The notes below the pieces were generated by a model. The model was not told the DNA's origin, did not search any database, and saw only the letters and a program-made list of their open reading frames with translations. The translations under genes and the position numbers were made by a program. A DNA stretch of 64,000 nt from Nibribacter roseus (GTDB lineage: Bacteria > Bacteroidota > Bacteroidia > Cytophagales > Hymenobacteraceae): contig NZ_JBHSYQ010000003.1 of the NCBI RefSeq assembly GCF_042662225.1, positions 2,046,001-2,110,000 of the forward strand, in the 5' to 3' direction. Positions 34,389-42,244 of this stretch are shown here, piece by piece. How positions within the stretch are numbered: position 1 is the stretch's first letter; the number at the start of each line of letters is the position of its first letter.

Positions 34389-36497
34389 TTATAATCCATC
34401 ACGAAGAATGGCAACTGCCTCTCTGATATAAAGATCTTTCTTCGCATTGCGGGTGAAGGCCTCAAATCTGGCAGAAGCTGCAGTGTCTGCGGCAAGTTTA
34501 GAAACATCGTTTTTCAAAGTAGCTACCTCTAGCTGCGGAATGTTTTTACGGGCAGTCTCCAATTTTTTGGCCTCTTCCTGATTCTTTTTCTCCTGCGCCA
34601 AGTAAGTGCTAAGCTTTAATGAACGAGTGGTATTCTCTACTCTTTCCTGCAAACGCAAAGCACTTTGGTTGATCAATGAAAAAGTTGGGCTCTCTTTTAC
34701 GCGGTTTTTGGCAGAGGCTACTACTTTCTGCATCGGGAAGGAAGGGTTGTTCCAAGCTGTGAATTTAGCCGGTTGAATTTCATCGAACGGAAGGGCATAG
34801 GTCTGCTCTTTCTCACCATACTTCAGGTAAGTGTACGTATCCGGAAGAACAACATCTGGCGTAACACCTCTTAGCTGTACCGTTTTTCCGCTTACTCTAT
34901 AATATTTTTGAGTAGTCAGCTTTAAGTGACCTAGCGGCTTAACAGCGTCAAAGGAAGCAGGTAGCACCTGGTCTAAATCAAAGAACTGCTGTACAGTACC
35001 TTTTCCGTAGGTAGAAGAACCCACAATAATACCACGCTTATAATCTTGAATGGCAGCGGCAAGTATTTCAGAGGCTGAAGCACTGTTTTCATTTACCAAC
35101 ACCACCAACGGCCCACCAAACTGCACCTGCGCATCGCGGTCTTCTAGCACGGCGGCAGGGCCATTGGCAGATTTAACCTGTACTACTGGTCCGGACTTGA
35201 TGAATAAGCCTACCATGTCCACCACGTCTTGCAGTGAGCCACCCCCGTTGTTGCGCAAGTCAAGAATAATTCCCTGAGCGTTCTCTTGCTTCAGTTTTGC
35301 TACTTCGGCAGCTACGTCTTTACCGCTGTTGCGCCCACCGGCATTTTTAAAGTCAGCATAAAAGGCAGGGAGGTGAATATACCCAATTGGCTTCTGGCCT
35401 TTTATCAGTAACGATTTGGCATAACCTTCTTCGCGTACCACCACATCTCTTATAATAGAGATGATTTTCATGGTACCATCTACCTTTTTAACGTGTAATC
35501 TTACTTCTGTACCTTTTTTGCCTCTGATTAAAGATACCGCTTTGTCCAGACGCATGCCCTGCACATCAACCGGCTCTTTGTCGCCTTGGGCCACCATTAG
35601 AATGGCATCACCAGGCTTTAATTCTCCTTGCATATAAGAAGGGCTTCCCGGAGTGATTTCAGAAACTTTAATTACTCCGTCTTTCTCCGTCAGAACCGCA
35701 CCTATACCTTCTAAACGGCCAGAGAATTCAAAGTCAAAGTCTTCTTTTTCTTTTGGTGCGAAATACTCAGTATGCGGGTCGTAGATATTGGCAAAGGAGT
35801 TAAGATAGGTTGAACGCCAGTCTTCACTCTCAAACTGCCCCATCCGCTTGAACAGTTCATCATAATTCTCACGAAGCTTTTTGCGGGCATCGGCCTCAAT
35901 TTGAGTAAATGTTTTCTTAGGTTGGGTAGCTCCCGTAGTATCAGCTTTCTCCTGACTGTCTACGGCATCTGCTACTCTGATCAGGGCTTGATACTTTAAA
36001 TATTTGCGCCACTCTTCTTTTAAAGCGGCTTGACTAGTGGCGTATTTTAACTTTTCAGATTTTACCTCAATGGTTTCCTCCTTGTCAAATGAAAAGGGCT
36101 TGTCCAGAATTTCTTTATAGTAGCTTTCGGCCTCTTGTACTCGTTTTTTGAACAATTGCATAGAAAGGTCAAAAAACTCAAATGATCCGCTCTGAATCTG
36201 ATCGTCCAGACGGGTACGGTAAGCCATTAGCTTATCTACGTCAGACTGCAGCAAGAACTTTTTGTTATTATCCAGGCGCTCCAGGTACAGGTCAAATGCT
36301 TTCTGCGAGAAATTATCATCCAAACGCTCCGGAGAGTAGTGAGCCGAGCTCAGACCTCTGATCAGAACTTGGGTGAGAACTTCATTTTTCTGGTCACGGG
36401 TGGGGCCATCTTTTTCCAGTAGTTTATAGGAGGCTATGCCAAATACCACTGAGGCAGCGGCACCGTAGGCAACCAGTTTATTTTTAAGTGAGAACAT
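34389..36497 (-). CDS. prc: Carboxy-terminal processing (tail-specific) protease Prc
   Basis: 702 residues. N-terminal membrane/signal segment (LVAYGAAASVVFGIASYKLL), a helical N domain, a PDZ domain (EGIGAVLTEKDGVIKVSEITPGSPSYMQGELKPGDAILMVAQG), then the S41 core with DLRNNGGGSL, the catalytic Ser in NENSASASEIL and Lys in STYGKGTVQ, and a C-terminal helical DUF3340-type domain. It degrades periplasmic proteins from the C-terminus and trims cell wall enzymes. An exact -7 box precedes it. Confidence 0.95.
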   Translation of the reverse strand: MFSLKNKLVAYGAAASVVFGIASYKLLEKDGPTRDQKNEVLTQVLIRGLSSAHYSPERLDDNFSQKAFDLYLERLDNNKKFLLQSDVDKLMAYRTRLDDQIQSGSFEFFDLSMQLFKKRVQEAESYYKEILDKPFSFDKEETIEVKSEKLKYATSQAALKEEWRKYLKYQALIRVADAVDSQEKADTTGATQPKKTFTQIEADARKKLRENYDELFKRMGQFESEDWRSTYLNSFANIYDPHTEYFAPKEKEDFDFEFSGRLEGIGAVLTEKDGVIKVSEITPGSPSYMQGELKPGDAILMVAQGDKEPVDVQGMRLDKAVSLIRGKKGTEVRLHVKKVDGTMKIISIIRDVVVREEGYAKSLLIKGQKPIGYIHLPAFYADFKNAGGRNSGKDVAAEVAKLKQENAQGIILDLRNNGGGSLQDVVDMVGLFIKSGPVVQVKSANGPAAVLEDRDAQVQFGGPLVVLVNENSASASEILAAAIQDYKRGIIVGSSTYGKGTVQQFFDLDQVLPASFDAVKPLGHLKLTTQKYYRVSGKTVQLRGVTPDVVLPDTYTYLKYGEKEQTYALPFDEIQPAKFTAWNNPSFPMQKVVASAKNRVKESPTFSLINQSALRLQERVENTTRSLKLSTYLAQEKKNQEEAKKLETARKNIPQLEVATLKNDVSKLAADTAASARFEAFTRNAKKDLYIREAVAILRDGL

Positions 36498-36837
36498 ATG
36501 TCAATGTGATAAAGTCGGCAAGTATATAACAAAAGTAGTGCCTGTTTTAGCGCATACAGTACTCTGTATAACGAAAATAACCCCAATAAGGTGTAAGCAA
36601 CCTGTTAATTTATAAAATAAAATGTAAGAAAACAGAAAAGTGCCAGAATTTAACTTTTTGTAGTTGATTTTTGAAAGAATGTAGCTCCAGCGCTTTGATA
36701 TCATTTTATAATTTGTTAAAATAGTAGGCATGCAGACTAACTGAAAACTAAGGCTGCACGTAACCCTTAATAAAACTCAAGTCGAACCGTCATAAAAATC
36801 TTATTTAAACCAATGTAACACTTAAACCTCAAACACT
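36498..36837. other. Divergent gap prc/tonB
   Basis: 340 AT-rich bases. Contains a minus-strand -7 box for prc (36530-36537). No exact box found for tonB and no palindrome-family copy, unlike most neighbouring gaps; only a half-like CCTGTTTTAGCGC at 36541. Confidence 0.5.
36530..36537 (-). promoter_or_regulatory. -7 box for prc
   Basis: Reads TACTTTTG on the minus strand (exact TAnnTTTG), 33 bases upstream of the start codon. Confidence 0.5.
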
Positions 36838-37692
36838 ATGGAAATGAAAACAGCTTATCCGGCCACCCTTCAAGACATCATTTTTGAAGGACGTAACAAA
36901 GCCTACGGAGCTTATCTGTTGCGGAAGTTGTACCCTCGGCACATAGGGCAAGCCCTACTGATGGCAATTGCAATGTTCACTTTGCTGTTTTCATTACCCA
37001 TTCTGGTAGGAAAGCTGTTTGGAAGCGATGAGGTGGTGGTGCCAAAGGCAGATCCAACAACACCTATTTGGTATGATTATAAAGAGCTGCCGGTTGTACA
37101 ACCTGAAGTGACCCCTCCGGTTGAGCAGCCAGAAAGCGGCGGCAAGAAAGTAGCCACTATCAAAGACACCACTCCAAAAGTGGTAGATGATAAAAAAGAC
37201 GTGACTGATGTCATTCCTGACCGAAGTACGGTTGCCCAGTCTACCGCTGGCCTTGCTACTCAAGATGGAGACGGCCCCGCCACCATTGACAATCCTGCAC
37301 TTGGCGACGGTACCGGAACAGGTACTGGTATAGGAGACGGAGACGGGGCTGGTACTTCTACCGGAACCTCTAACGTAGAACCCTTTGTAGTTGTAGAACA
37401 AATGCCAGAGTTTAACGGAGGAATGGCTAAACTCATGGATTTTGTAAGTAAAAACATTCGCTACCCTGGTGGCGCCCAACGAAATGGCATAGAAGGAACT
37501 GTGGTAGCCAGCTTTGTCATCATGCCTAATGGCGAAGTGGCTGATATCACCATTTTAAAAGGATTAGGCTATGGCACCGAAGAAGAAGCCATTAGGGTTC
37601 TGAAAAAGATGCCCCGCTGGAAACCGGGAGTGCAAAATGGCCGCAAAGTACCTGTAAGAATGACCCTCCCGATAAGGCTGGAGTTAAAATAA
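36838..37692 (+). CDS. tonB: Energy transducer TonB
   Basis: 284 residues. Cytoplasmic N-terminus (LQDIIFEGRNKAYGAYLLRKLYPRHIG), one membrane helix (about 40-58), a Pro/Glu/Asp/Gly-rich periplasmic linker with a Gly-Thr repeat (about 160-180), and the TonB C-terminal domain EQMPEFNGGMAKLMDFVSKNIRYP...EGTVVASFVIMPNGEV...VLKKMPRWKPG. It carries proton-motive energy from ExbBD to outer-membrane receptors. No exbB/exbD here. Some Bacteroidota carry many tonB paralogues, so the partner is not fixed. Confidence 0.93.
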   Translation: MEMKTAYPATLQDIIFEGRNKAYGAYLLRKLYPRHIGQALLMAIAMFTLLFSLPILVGKLFGSDEVVVPKADPTTPIWYDYKELPVVQPEVTPPVEQPESGGKKVATIKDTTPKVVDDKKDVTDVIPDRSTVAQSTAGLATQDGDGPATIDNPALGDGTGTGTGIGDGDGAGTSTGTSNVEPFVVVEQMPEFNGGMAKLMDFVSKNIRYPGGAQRNGIEGTVVASFVIMPNGEVADITILKGLGYGTEEEAIRVLKKMPRWKPGVQNGRKVPVRMTLPIRLELK

Positions 37693-37707
37693 AGCTTGCG
37701 GCATATT

Positions 37708-37752
37708 CAAATAAAAATCCCTGGCAGTTATACTGCCAGGAATTTTTATTTG
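37708..37752. terminator. Intrinsic terminator after tonB
   Basis: A near-perfect 20-bp stem (37708-37727 with 37733-37752) with a TTATA loop, A-run before and T-run after. Confidence 0.92.
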
Positions 37753-37850
37753 AAATTTGTATCAAGACAGAATTTTGTGATCCGGCTTCCACTGAAGCCA
37801 CTTTTCTTAAGTGAAAAATTTTAAAGCCTAAAGTAAGTGTAATTGAGTCT

Positions 37851-37890
37851 CTGGTTTAAGCTTCTTTTTGGTAAAACAGCTTAAAAACAC
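37851..37890. repeat. 40-bp bipartite palindrome, copy 12
   Basis: Convergent gap. CTGGTTTAAGCTTCTTTTT with AAAACAGCTTAAAAACAC. Confidence 0.7.
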
Positions 37891-37910
37891 TTAAAGGTAA
37901 CTGGGCAAAA

Positions 37911-37948
37911 AAAAGAAGGACCAGCTATGACAGCTGGCCCTTCTTTTT
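37911..37948. terminator. Intrinsic terminator after the stress protein gene
   Basis: AAAAGAAGG-A-CCAGCT with AGCTGG-C-CCTTCTTTT; one internal mismatch; 14 bases past the minus-strand stop. Confidence 0.88.
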
Positions 37949-37961
37949 AATCTATTTTTGA

Positions 37962-38504
37962 TTAACGGTAGATGTGCTCACCGCGGTGAGTACGCCATTC
38001 GTTTTCGAAATAATCGGCATCGGCTTGGTTGCGAGGGGTCACGCCCATCACAATGTTACCTTCTTTGATGCCGGACTCATATACTTTGGCACGTTCTTCC
38101 GGAATACCAGAACCAACCAAGGCACCTAATAGGCCACCAGTTAAACCACCAGCACCAGCACCAGCTAAACCAGCTGCTAACGGGCCAGCAATAACCAAAC
38201 CTAAACCAGGTAAGGCAACTGAAGTACCAATGGCGGCAATAGCACCTACAATAGCACCTAAAGTACCACCAATGGCTGAACCGGCTCCGGCTCCTTCAAG
38301 AGCTTTGTTTCCTAGATCAGTGTCGTTGTCTCTGTTGTCTGCGAAGTGGCGCTTACGGGCATCATCGCTCATAATTACGTTCACGTCGTCTTTTGTGTAG
38401 CCGCGTGAATGTAAAGCGTTGTATGCGCGTTCTGCACTTTCTCTATCTCTGAACATACCCGTCATCATGCGGGAATTCCCGGTGTTTCCAGTGTGGTTTT
38501 CCAT
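37962..38504 (-). CDS. General-stress-type protein with YflT-like N-terminus and glycine-rich membrane segment
   Basis: 180 residues from ATG 38504 (MENHTGNTGNSRMMTGMF). The N-terminal part MMTGMFRDRESAERAYNALHSRGYTKDDVNVIMSDDARKRHF matches the small alpha/beta YflT/general stress protein 17M fold. A long Gly/Ala-rich hydrophobic stretch (about 70-140, GAGAGSAIGGTLGAIVGAIAAIG...) may insert in membranes, and the C-terminus returns to IKEGNIVMGVTPRNQADADYFENEW. Likely a stress-response protein; mechanism unknown. Confidence 0.75.
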   Translation of the reverse strand: MENHTGNTGNSRMMTGMFRDRESAERAYNALHSRGYTKDDVNVIMSDDARKRHFADNRDNDTDLGNKALEGAGAGSAIGGTLGAIVGAIAAIGTSVALPGLGLVIAGPLAAGLAGAGAGGLTGGLLGALVGSGIPEERAKVYESGIKEGNIVMGVTPRNQADADYFENEWRTHRGEHIYR

Positions 38505-38626
38505 AGCTCGTTGTTTAATATTAAGTAAGTGTAACATAGTTGTAATAGCTTAACCGTGGTTAGCGGCTATCTGATAGTCAGATGGTAAGATTAACGAGTT
38601 ATAATTAGATAGGTTACGATTGACTT

Positions 38627-38668
38627 AAAACAAGAAAGCCCGCGCACAGGCGCGGGCTTTCTTGTTTT
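38627..38668. terminator. Intrinsic terminator of the sigma-protease operon
   Basis: 18-bp perfect stem (38627-38644 with 38651-38668), 6-base loop; T-run on both strands. Confidence 0.92.
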
Positions 38669-38701
38669 AAACCTTCATTTGCAGCAGTAGCTGCCTGGTA
38701 T

Positions 38702-39805
38702 TTAGTTATATACTTTCACCATGTACACAAAGTCCTGAAGCTTTTTCAGCTGCTGGGGGCGTGGGTTACCAGCCAGCGTATTTACCTTTGGAAGTCTTAC
38801 CGGCTGTGGTAACCTATTCTCCGGGAGCTGCTCCAGCAGAGAAAGCAGGTAAGCTGATTTCACCGCAAAGGCGGCACCATCTACTCCTAACATCTTACCG
38901 CTGATTACCCCAATCATGTTGCCTCGGTCATCTAGTAAAGGGCCACCACTGTTACCAGGGTTCAAAGGCACCGAGATCTGGTAAGAAGCAGTATCACCGT
39001 ATACTCCTGAGCGTGAGCTGAGGGTACCCTCACCATAAACTATGTCTTCACGTGGATAGCCTAAGGTAAAGACGCGCTCTCCAAGATCAGTTTCTTTTTG
39101 TTTAAAGGAGTATGGCAACTTTCCAAATCCGGTAAAGGCGGTGTCTATCACTCTGAGCAGGGCCAGGTCACGTACCTGATCAGAATAGATTTCTTCTACT
39201 TTATATTTAATACCCAGTTTGTTTTCTATCATCAAAGAGTCCGCTCCCTCAATCACGTGGTAGCTGGTCACAAAATAACCGTCTGAGGTAAGGGCGAATC
39301 CGGTGCCAGTGAACTGGCCGGGGTTGACTGGCGGTTTGGTGGTAGAAAGAACATCTTTTACCAATGCCCGTTGATTTCTCTTAAGCGCATCTACCTCACG
39401 GCGAAGTTCTACATAACGGGCAGCGTTTTGCTGAGTGGCAGAACGCCACATTTCCATGCCTAACAAACTACTGAAAACAGTAACAATGGCCACTGTAGCG
39501 GCCACGCCCATGGTGGCGCCATAGCGGCTCATGAACTGTTGCATTGGTGTGCGTCTGCGAACTGGCGCAACAACAGGCACCACATTCTCAGCCTTCCATT
39601 CACTATGGAGGTGGTTAAGCTTCTCTCTGAATTGAGACTGCTTACCGTGCGCAAAGAGGGTAGAGGAGAATAACTCAAACTCTTTTACCCGTTGGGCAAA
39701 GGCAGGGTCAGTGGCCAGCCGCTCTTCAAAAGCCGCCCGTTCAGCAGATGTCACCTGGTGTTGGCGATACCGCTCTATAAATTCTAATAATTCCCTGTCA
39801 CTCAT
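38702..39805 (-). CDS. Membrane-tethered trypsin-like protease with anti-sigma-like N-terminus
   Basis: 367 residues. Residues 1-75 (LLEFIERYRQHQVTSAERAAFEERLATDPAFAQRVKEFELF) resemble the cytoplasmic head of Bacteroidota anti-sigma factors; one membrane helix follows (about 95-117), then a coiled coil (120-152) and a periplasmic S1/HtrA-like protease domain with His183 (TSYHVIEG), Asp213 (RDLALL) and Ser286 (NPGNSGGPL). There is no PDZ domain. Only 50 bases after an ECF sigma gene, so probably its regulator: the head binding sigma inside, the protease domain sensing outside. This coupling is inferred. Confidence 0.85.
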   Translation of the reverse strand: MSDRELLEFIERYRQHQVTSAERAAFEERLATDPAFAQRVKEFELFSSTLFAHGKQSQFREKLNHLHSEWKAENVVPVVAPVRRRTPMQQFMSRYGATMGVAATVAIVTVFSSLLGMEMWRSATQQNAARYVELRREVDALKRNQRALVKDVLSTTKPPVNPGQFTGTGFALTSDGYFVTSYHVIEGADSLMIENKLGIKYKVEEIYSDQVRDLALLRVIDTAFTGFGKLPYSFKQKETDLGERVFTLGYPREDIVYGEGTLSSRSGVYGDTASYQISVPLNPGNSGGPLLDDRGNMIGVISGKMLGVDGAAFAVKSAYLLSLLEQLPENRLPQPVRLPKVNTLAGNPRPQQLKKLQDFVYMVKVYN

Positions 39806-39855
39806 ATATAGTTCATCCTGGCAGGATGTATGTAATTTCTATGCTGGCTTCCTCA

Positions 39856-40440
39856 TCAGGGTTGCTGATAATCTGAAAAGAAAAGCTTTTTCAGGCGCAT
39901 CAAGCACTTGTACTTTTGGTTTTTGGCAGAGTCAACGTTGTTGTAACCAAACTTTTCGGTAATCTCTGGCATACCCATAGACCTTATATAAAAGTCTTCA
40001 AGTAGTGTTTTGCAGGGCTCTCCTAACTGGGCCAGGGCATTGCCCATGGCGGTAAACTTCAGTTCGTTCTGCTCTGCCTGATCTGCGTCTTCCTGCGCAT
40101 CAGTCAGTTCCGCCTCAGTGTCTTCAATCAGACCGGTACTGAACCTGCTGCTGCGCGACAGTCTTTTTAACCACAGCCTACGGCAGATGGAATATAAATA
40201 CGTCTTAATCTGGCAATTGAGTTCCAGTTGACCGGCTCTGATTTTCTCATAGAAAACAATTACCGCCTCCTGAAAGATGTCCTTGGCATCATCTTCTGTT
40301 CCGTTGTTGCTTTGTACAAAGTACAGCACCATAGGGAAGTGGAGTTTGTACAGCCTGCTTAAAGCTGTCTCGTCCTCGTCCAGAATACCTCTGATAATGT
40401 CGGCATCGGTCACAAAAGCCTTACTACTCATGCTCATCAT
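39856..40440 (-). CDS. ECF-type RNA polymerase sigma-70 factor
   Basis: 194 residues. Region 2 (ALSRLYKLHFPMVLYFVQSNNGTEDDAKDIFQEAVIVFYEKIRAG...IKTYLYSICRRLWLKRL) and region 4 (LGEPCKTLLEDFYIRSMGMPEITEKFGYNNVDSAKNQKYKCLMRLKKLF) joined by an acidic linker (about 105-125); region 3 is absent, as in ECF factors. It leads the operon with a membrane-tethered protease. Upstream lies an inverted pair of TGGGTTAC boxes shared with a divergent small lipoprotein gene, suggesting autoregulation. Confidence 0.93.
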   Translation of the reverse strand: MMSMSSKAFVTDADIIRGILDEDETALSRLYKLHFPMVLYFVQSNNGTEDDAKDIFQEAVIVFYEKIRAGQLELNCQIKTYLYSICRRLWLKRLSRSSRFSTGLIEDTEAELTDAQEDADQAEQNELKFTAMGNALAQLGEPCKTLLEDFYIRSMGMPEITEKFGYNNVDSAKNQKYKCLMRLKKLFFSDYQQP

Positions 40441-40532
40441 TTAATACAGAATCAGCGAATTAGTAACCCAAGAAAAAAAATAAAAAAATATTTAAAAATA
40501 CTGGGTTACCTCTTCGGGGGTAGTGGTATAAA
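40441..40532. promoter_or_regulatory. Divergent TGGGTTAC boxes, possible ECF promoters
   Basis: GTAACCCA (40463-40470) and TGGGTTAC (40502-40509) form an 8-bp perfect inverted repeat around an A/T-only core. Minus strand: TGGGTTAC, 16 bases, TATTAA just before the sigma gene ATG. Plus strand: TGGGTTAC, 17 bases, TATAAA, about 40 bases before the lipoprotein ATG. Both spacings suit a -35/-10 pair. Confidence 0.5.
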
Positions 40533-40571
40533 GGGTGAATTTAACGCTAAAACCCTTTAAAAATCTTCAAA

Positions 40572-40775
40572 ATGAAAAAGGTATTTTCTCTTGCCCTAGT
40601 TGCCGGTATGTTCGCTTTCGCTTCTTGCGAGACTAAACCAGCTGAAACTGAAACTACTGATGCAGCTGCTACTGAAGCTACAACTGAAACTGCTGAGCCT
40701 ACTACTTTAGAAGGTGATTCAGCTGCAGTTACTACTGATGCTTCTGCTGATACTACTGTAGCTCCAGTTCAGTAA
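40572..40775 (+). CDS. Small acidic Thr/Ala/Glu-rich lipoprotein
   Basis: 67 residues: MKKVFSLALVAGMFAFASC is a lipoprotein signal with lipobox FASC; the 49-residue mature part is almost entirely Thr, Ala, Glu and Asp (low complexity, unstructured). No known fold. Strong codon bias and its own terminator suggest high expression. Divergent from the ECF sigma gene, sharing the TGGGTTAC pair, so it is a candidate member of that regulon. Confidence 0.8.
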   Translation: MKKVFSLALVAGMFAFASCETKPAETETTDAAATEATTETAEPTTLEGDSAAVTTDASADTTVAPVQ

Positions 40776-40813
40776 TTAGCCGGTATGCGTTAGCATACCA
40801 CTAGGTTAAGATG

Positions 40814-40851
40814 AAAAGCGTCTTCTGCGGCTTGCGCAGTAGACGCTTTTT
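40814..40851 (+). terminator. Intrinsic terminator after the small lipoprotein
   Basis: AAAAGCGTCTTCTGCG pairs with CGCAGTAGACGCTTTT with one mismatch, followed by T-rich sequence. Confidence 0.88.
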
Positions 40852-40874
40852 ATTTGTACCAGCTACAAAAAGAC

Positions 40875-40914
40875 CTGTTTTTCGTCTGTTTTCCAAAAAA
40901 CAGGCGAAAAACAG
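40875..40914. repeat. 40-bp bipartite palindrome, copy 13
   Basis: Convergent gap. CTGTTTTTCGTCTGTTTT with AAAACAGGCGAAAAACAG; pairing extends to AGAC.../...GTCT (40871-40918) and ends in a T-run, so this copy may also terminate the proline dehydrogenase transcript. Confidence 0.85.
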
Positions 40915-40934
40915 GTCTTTCTTTTTATTATAGG

Positions 40935-42122
40935 TTAGGCACGTTGCCGCTTACGCCGCTCCAGTTCCTTTTTAACCAATGAAAATTCGCGGCTAGTTTG
41001 TCCGGCTATGGCTGTGTTCTCGTCGGCACGGCGTAAAAGGTACGGCATAACTGCTTCTACCGGACCGTAGGGGACATATTTGGCTACATTGTAACCGGCA
41101 TGAGCCAGGTTGTAGGAAAGGTTATCGCTCATGCCAAGCAACTGGGCAAAGTAAATGCGCTCGTCATTTGGTGAGATATGGTGCTGTTCCATCAGGTCCA
41201 TGAGCAGGTAGCAGCTTTGTTCATTATGGGTTCCGGAGCAGATGGCAATACGGTCAATATGTTCCACGCAAAATTTTAGAGCCTCATTAAATAAATCATC
41301 GGTTGCCTGTTTACTGGGGTTTATGGGATTGCGGTATCCTTTTTCCTGCGCCACGCGAGCCTCTTTTTCCATATAAGCTCCACGCACCAGTTTGCCGCCC
41401 AAATAGTAGCCATTCCGCAAGGCCCGCTCATAGTCGCGCTTAATTATCTCAAGCCGGTCGTGGCGGTAGAGCTGATAAGTATTGTAGACAATAGGGCGCT
41501 CCTGGTTGAAGAGCTCCATCATTTCATAGCACAGCTGGTCAATGGTTTCCTGCAGCCAACTTTCCTCGGCATCTATAAATACCCGCACACCCCGCTCATA
41601 TGCCCGCTGGCAAATTGCTTTTACTCTTGCTCGAGCTCTTCCTAAGGCAGCTTTCTCATCTTGGTTCAGTTCAAAGGTGGTTTGTGCTTTGGCCAATAGC
41701 GCCGGATCGGCTACGCCCGTTACCTTGAATACGGAGAAGGGAATGTGGTCTGAGGTAGCCGCTACTTCTATGGTGGAAATAATTTCCTGCACCGTATGGT
41801 CAAAACTGGCCTCGTTGCTTTCGCCTTCAACAGAGTAGTCCAGGATAGTGCCAATGTGAGAGGTTCCTAGTCTTTCTATAGTAGGCTTACACTCCTGAAT
41901 GGTCTCACCTCCGCAGAACTGCTCAAAAATGCTTTTCTTGATCACAAACTTAACGGGCAGGTTCCAGGCAAGCGCTTTTTTCATGAAGCCACCTCCCATT
42001 TTCACCAATGAATTGTTGTTCATGGCTGCAAAAAGCAGATAGGTTTTATACAGTTCAGCGTCAGATTTATCGGCAAACGCAATGGCAGTGTTTTCAAAAG
42101 AGACTTTTGGTGCGGGATTCAT
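40935..42122 (-). CDS. Proline dehydrogenase
   Basis: 395-residue FAD enzyme oxidising proline to pyrroline-5-carboxylate, the first step of proline catabolism, at the inner face of the membrane. TIM-barrel motifs: FIDAEESWLQ, YNTYQLYRHDRLEIIKRDYERA, GGKLVRGAYMEKE, ICSGTHNEQS, FAQLLGMSDNLSYNLAHAGYNVAKYVPYGPV and the C-terminal YLLRRADENTAI, which contacts FAD and substrate. Monofunctional (no aldehyde dehydrogenase domain). An exact -7 box lies 27 bases upstream. Confidence 0.95.
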   Translation of the reverse strand: MNPAPKVSFENTAIAFADKSDAELYKTYLLFAAMNNNSLVKMGGGFMKKALAWNLPVKFVIKKSIFEQFCGGETIQECKPTIERLGTSHIGTILDYSVEGESNEASFDHTVQEIISTIEVAATSDHIPFSVFKVTGVADPALLAKAQTTFELNQDEKAALGRARARVKAICQRAYERGVRVFIDAEESWLQETIDQLCYEMMELFNQERPIVYNTYQLYRHDRLEIIKRDYERALRNGYYLGGKLVRGAYMEKEARVAQEKGYRNPINPSKQATDDLFNEALKFCVEHIDRIAICSGTHNEQSCYLLMDLMEQHHISPNDERIYFAQLLGMSDNLSYNLAHAGYNVAKYVPYGPVEAVMPYLLRRADENTAIAGQTSREFSLVKKELERRKRQRA

Positions 42123-42148
42123 CTTTTTAGGTGCTATTTTAGGGCGTA

Positions 42149-42156
42149 CAAAGATA
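42149..42156 (-). promoter_or_regulatory. -7 box for proline dehydrogenase
   Basis: TATCTTTG on the minus strand, exact TAnnTTTG match, 27 bases before the start codon. Confidence 0.5.
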
Positions 42157-42176
42157 ACGTAAAAACGGTTGTTAGT

Positions 42177-42215
42177 TATTTTACGCCTATTTTTTGAAAA
42201 GCAGGTTTAAAATAG
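42177..42215. repeat. 40-bp bipartite palindrome, copy 14
   Basis: Divergent gap between proline dehydrogenase (-) and DAHP synthase (+). TTATTTTACGCCTATTTTTT with AAAAGCAGGTTTAAAATAG; outer TATTTTA/TAAAATA shows paired changes from the consensus. Confidence 0.75.
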
Positions 42216-42244
42216 TTTTCTACTACGCTTACGGATTTAAGGCC

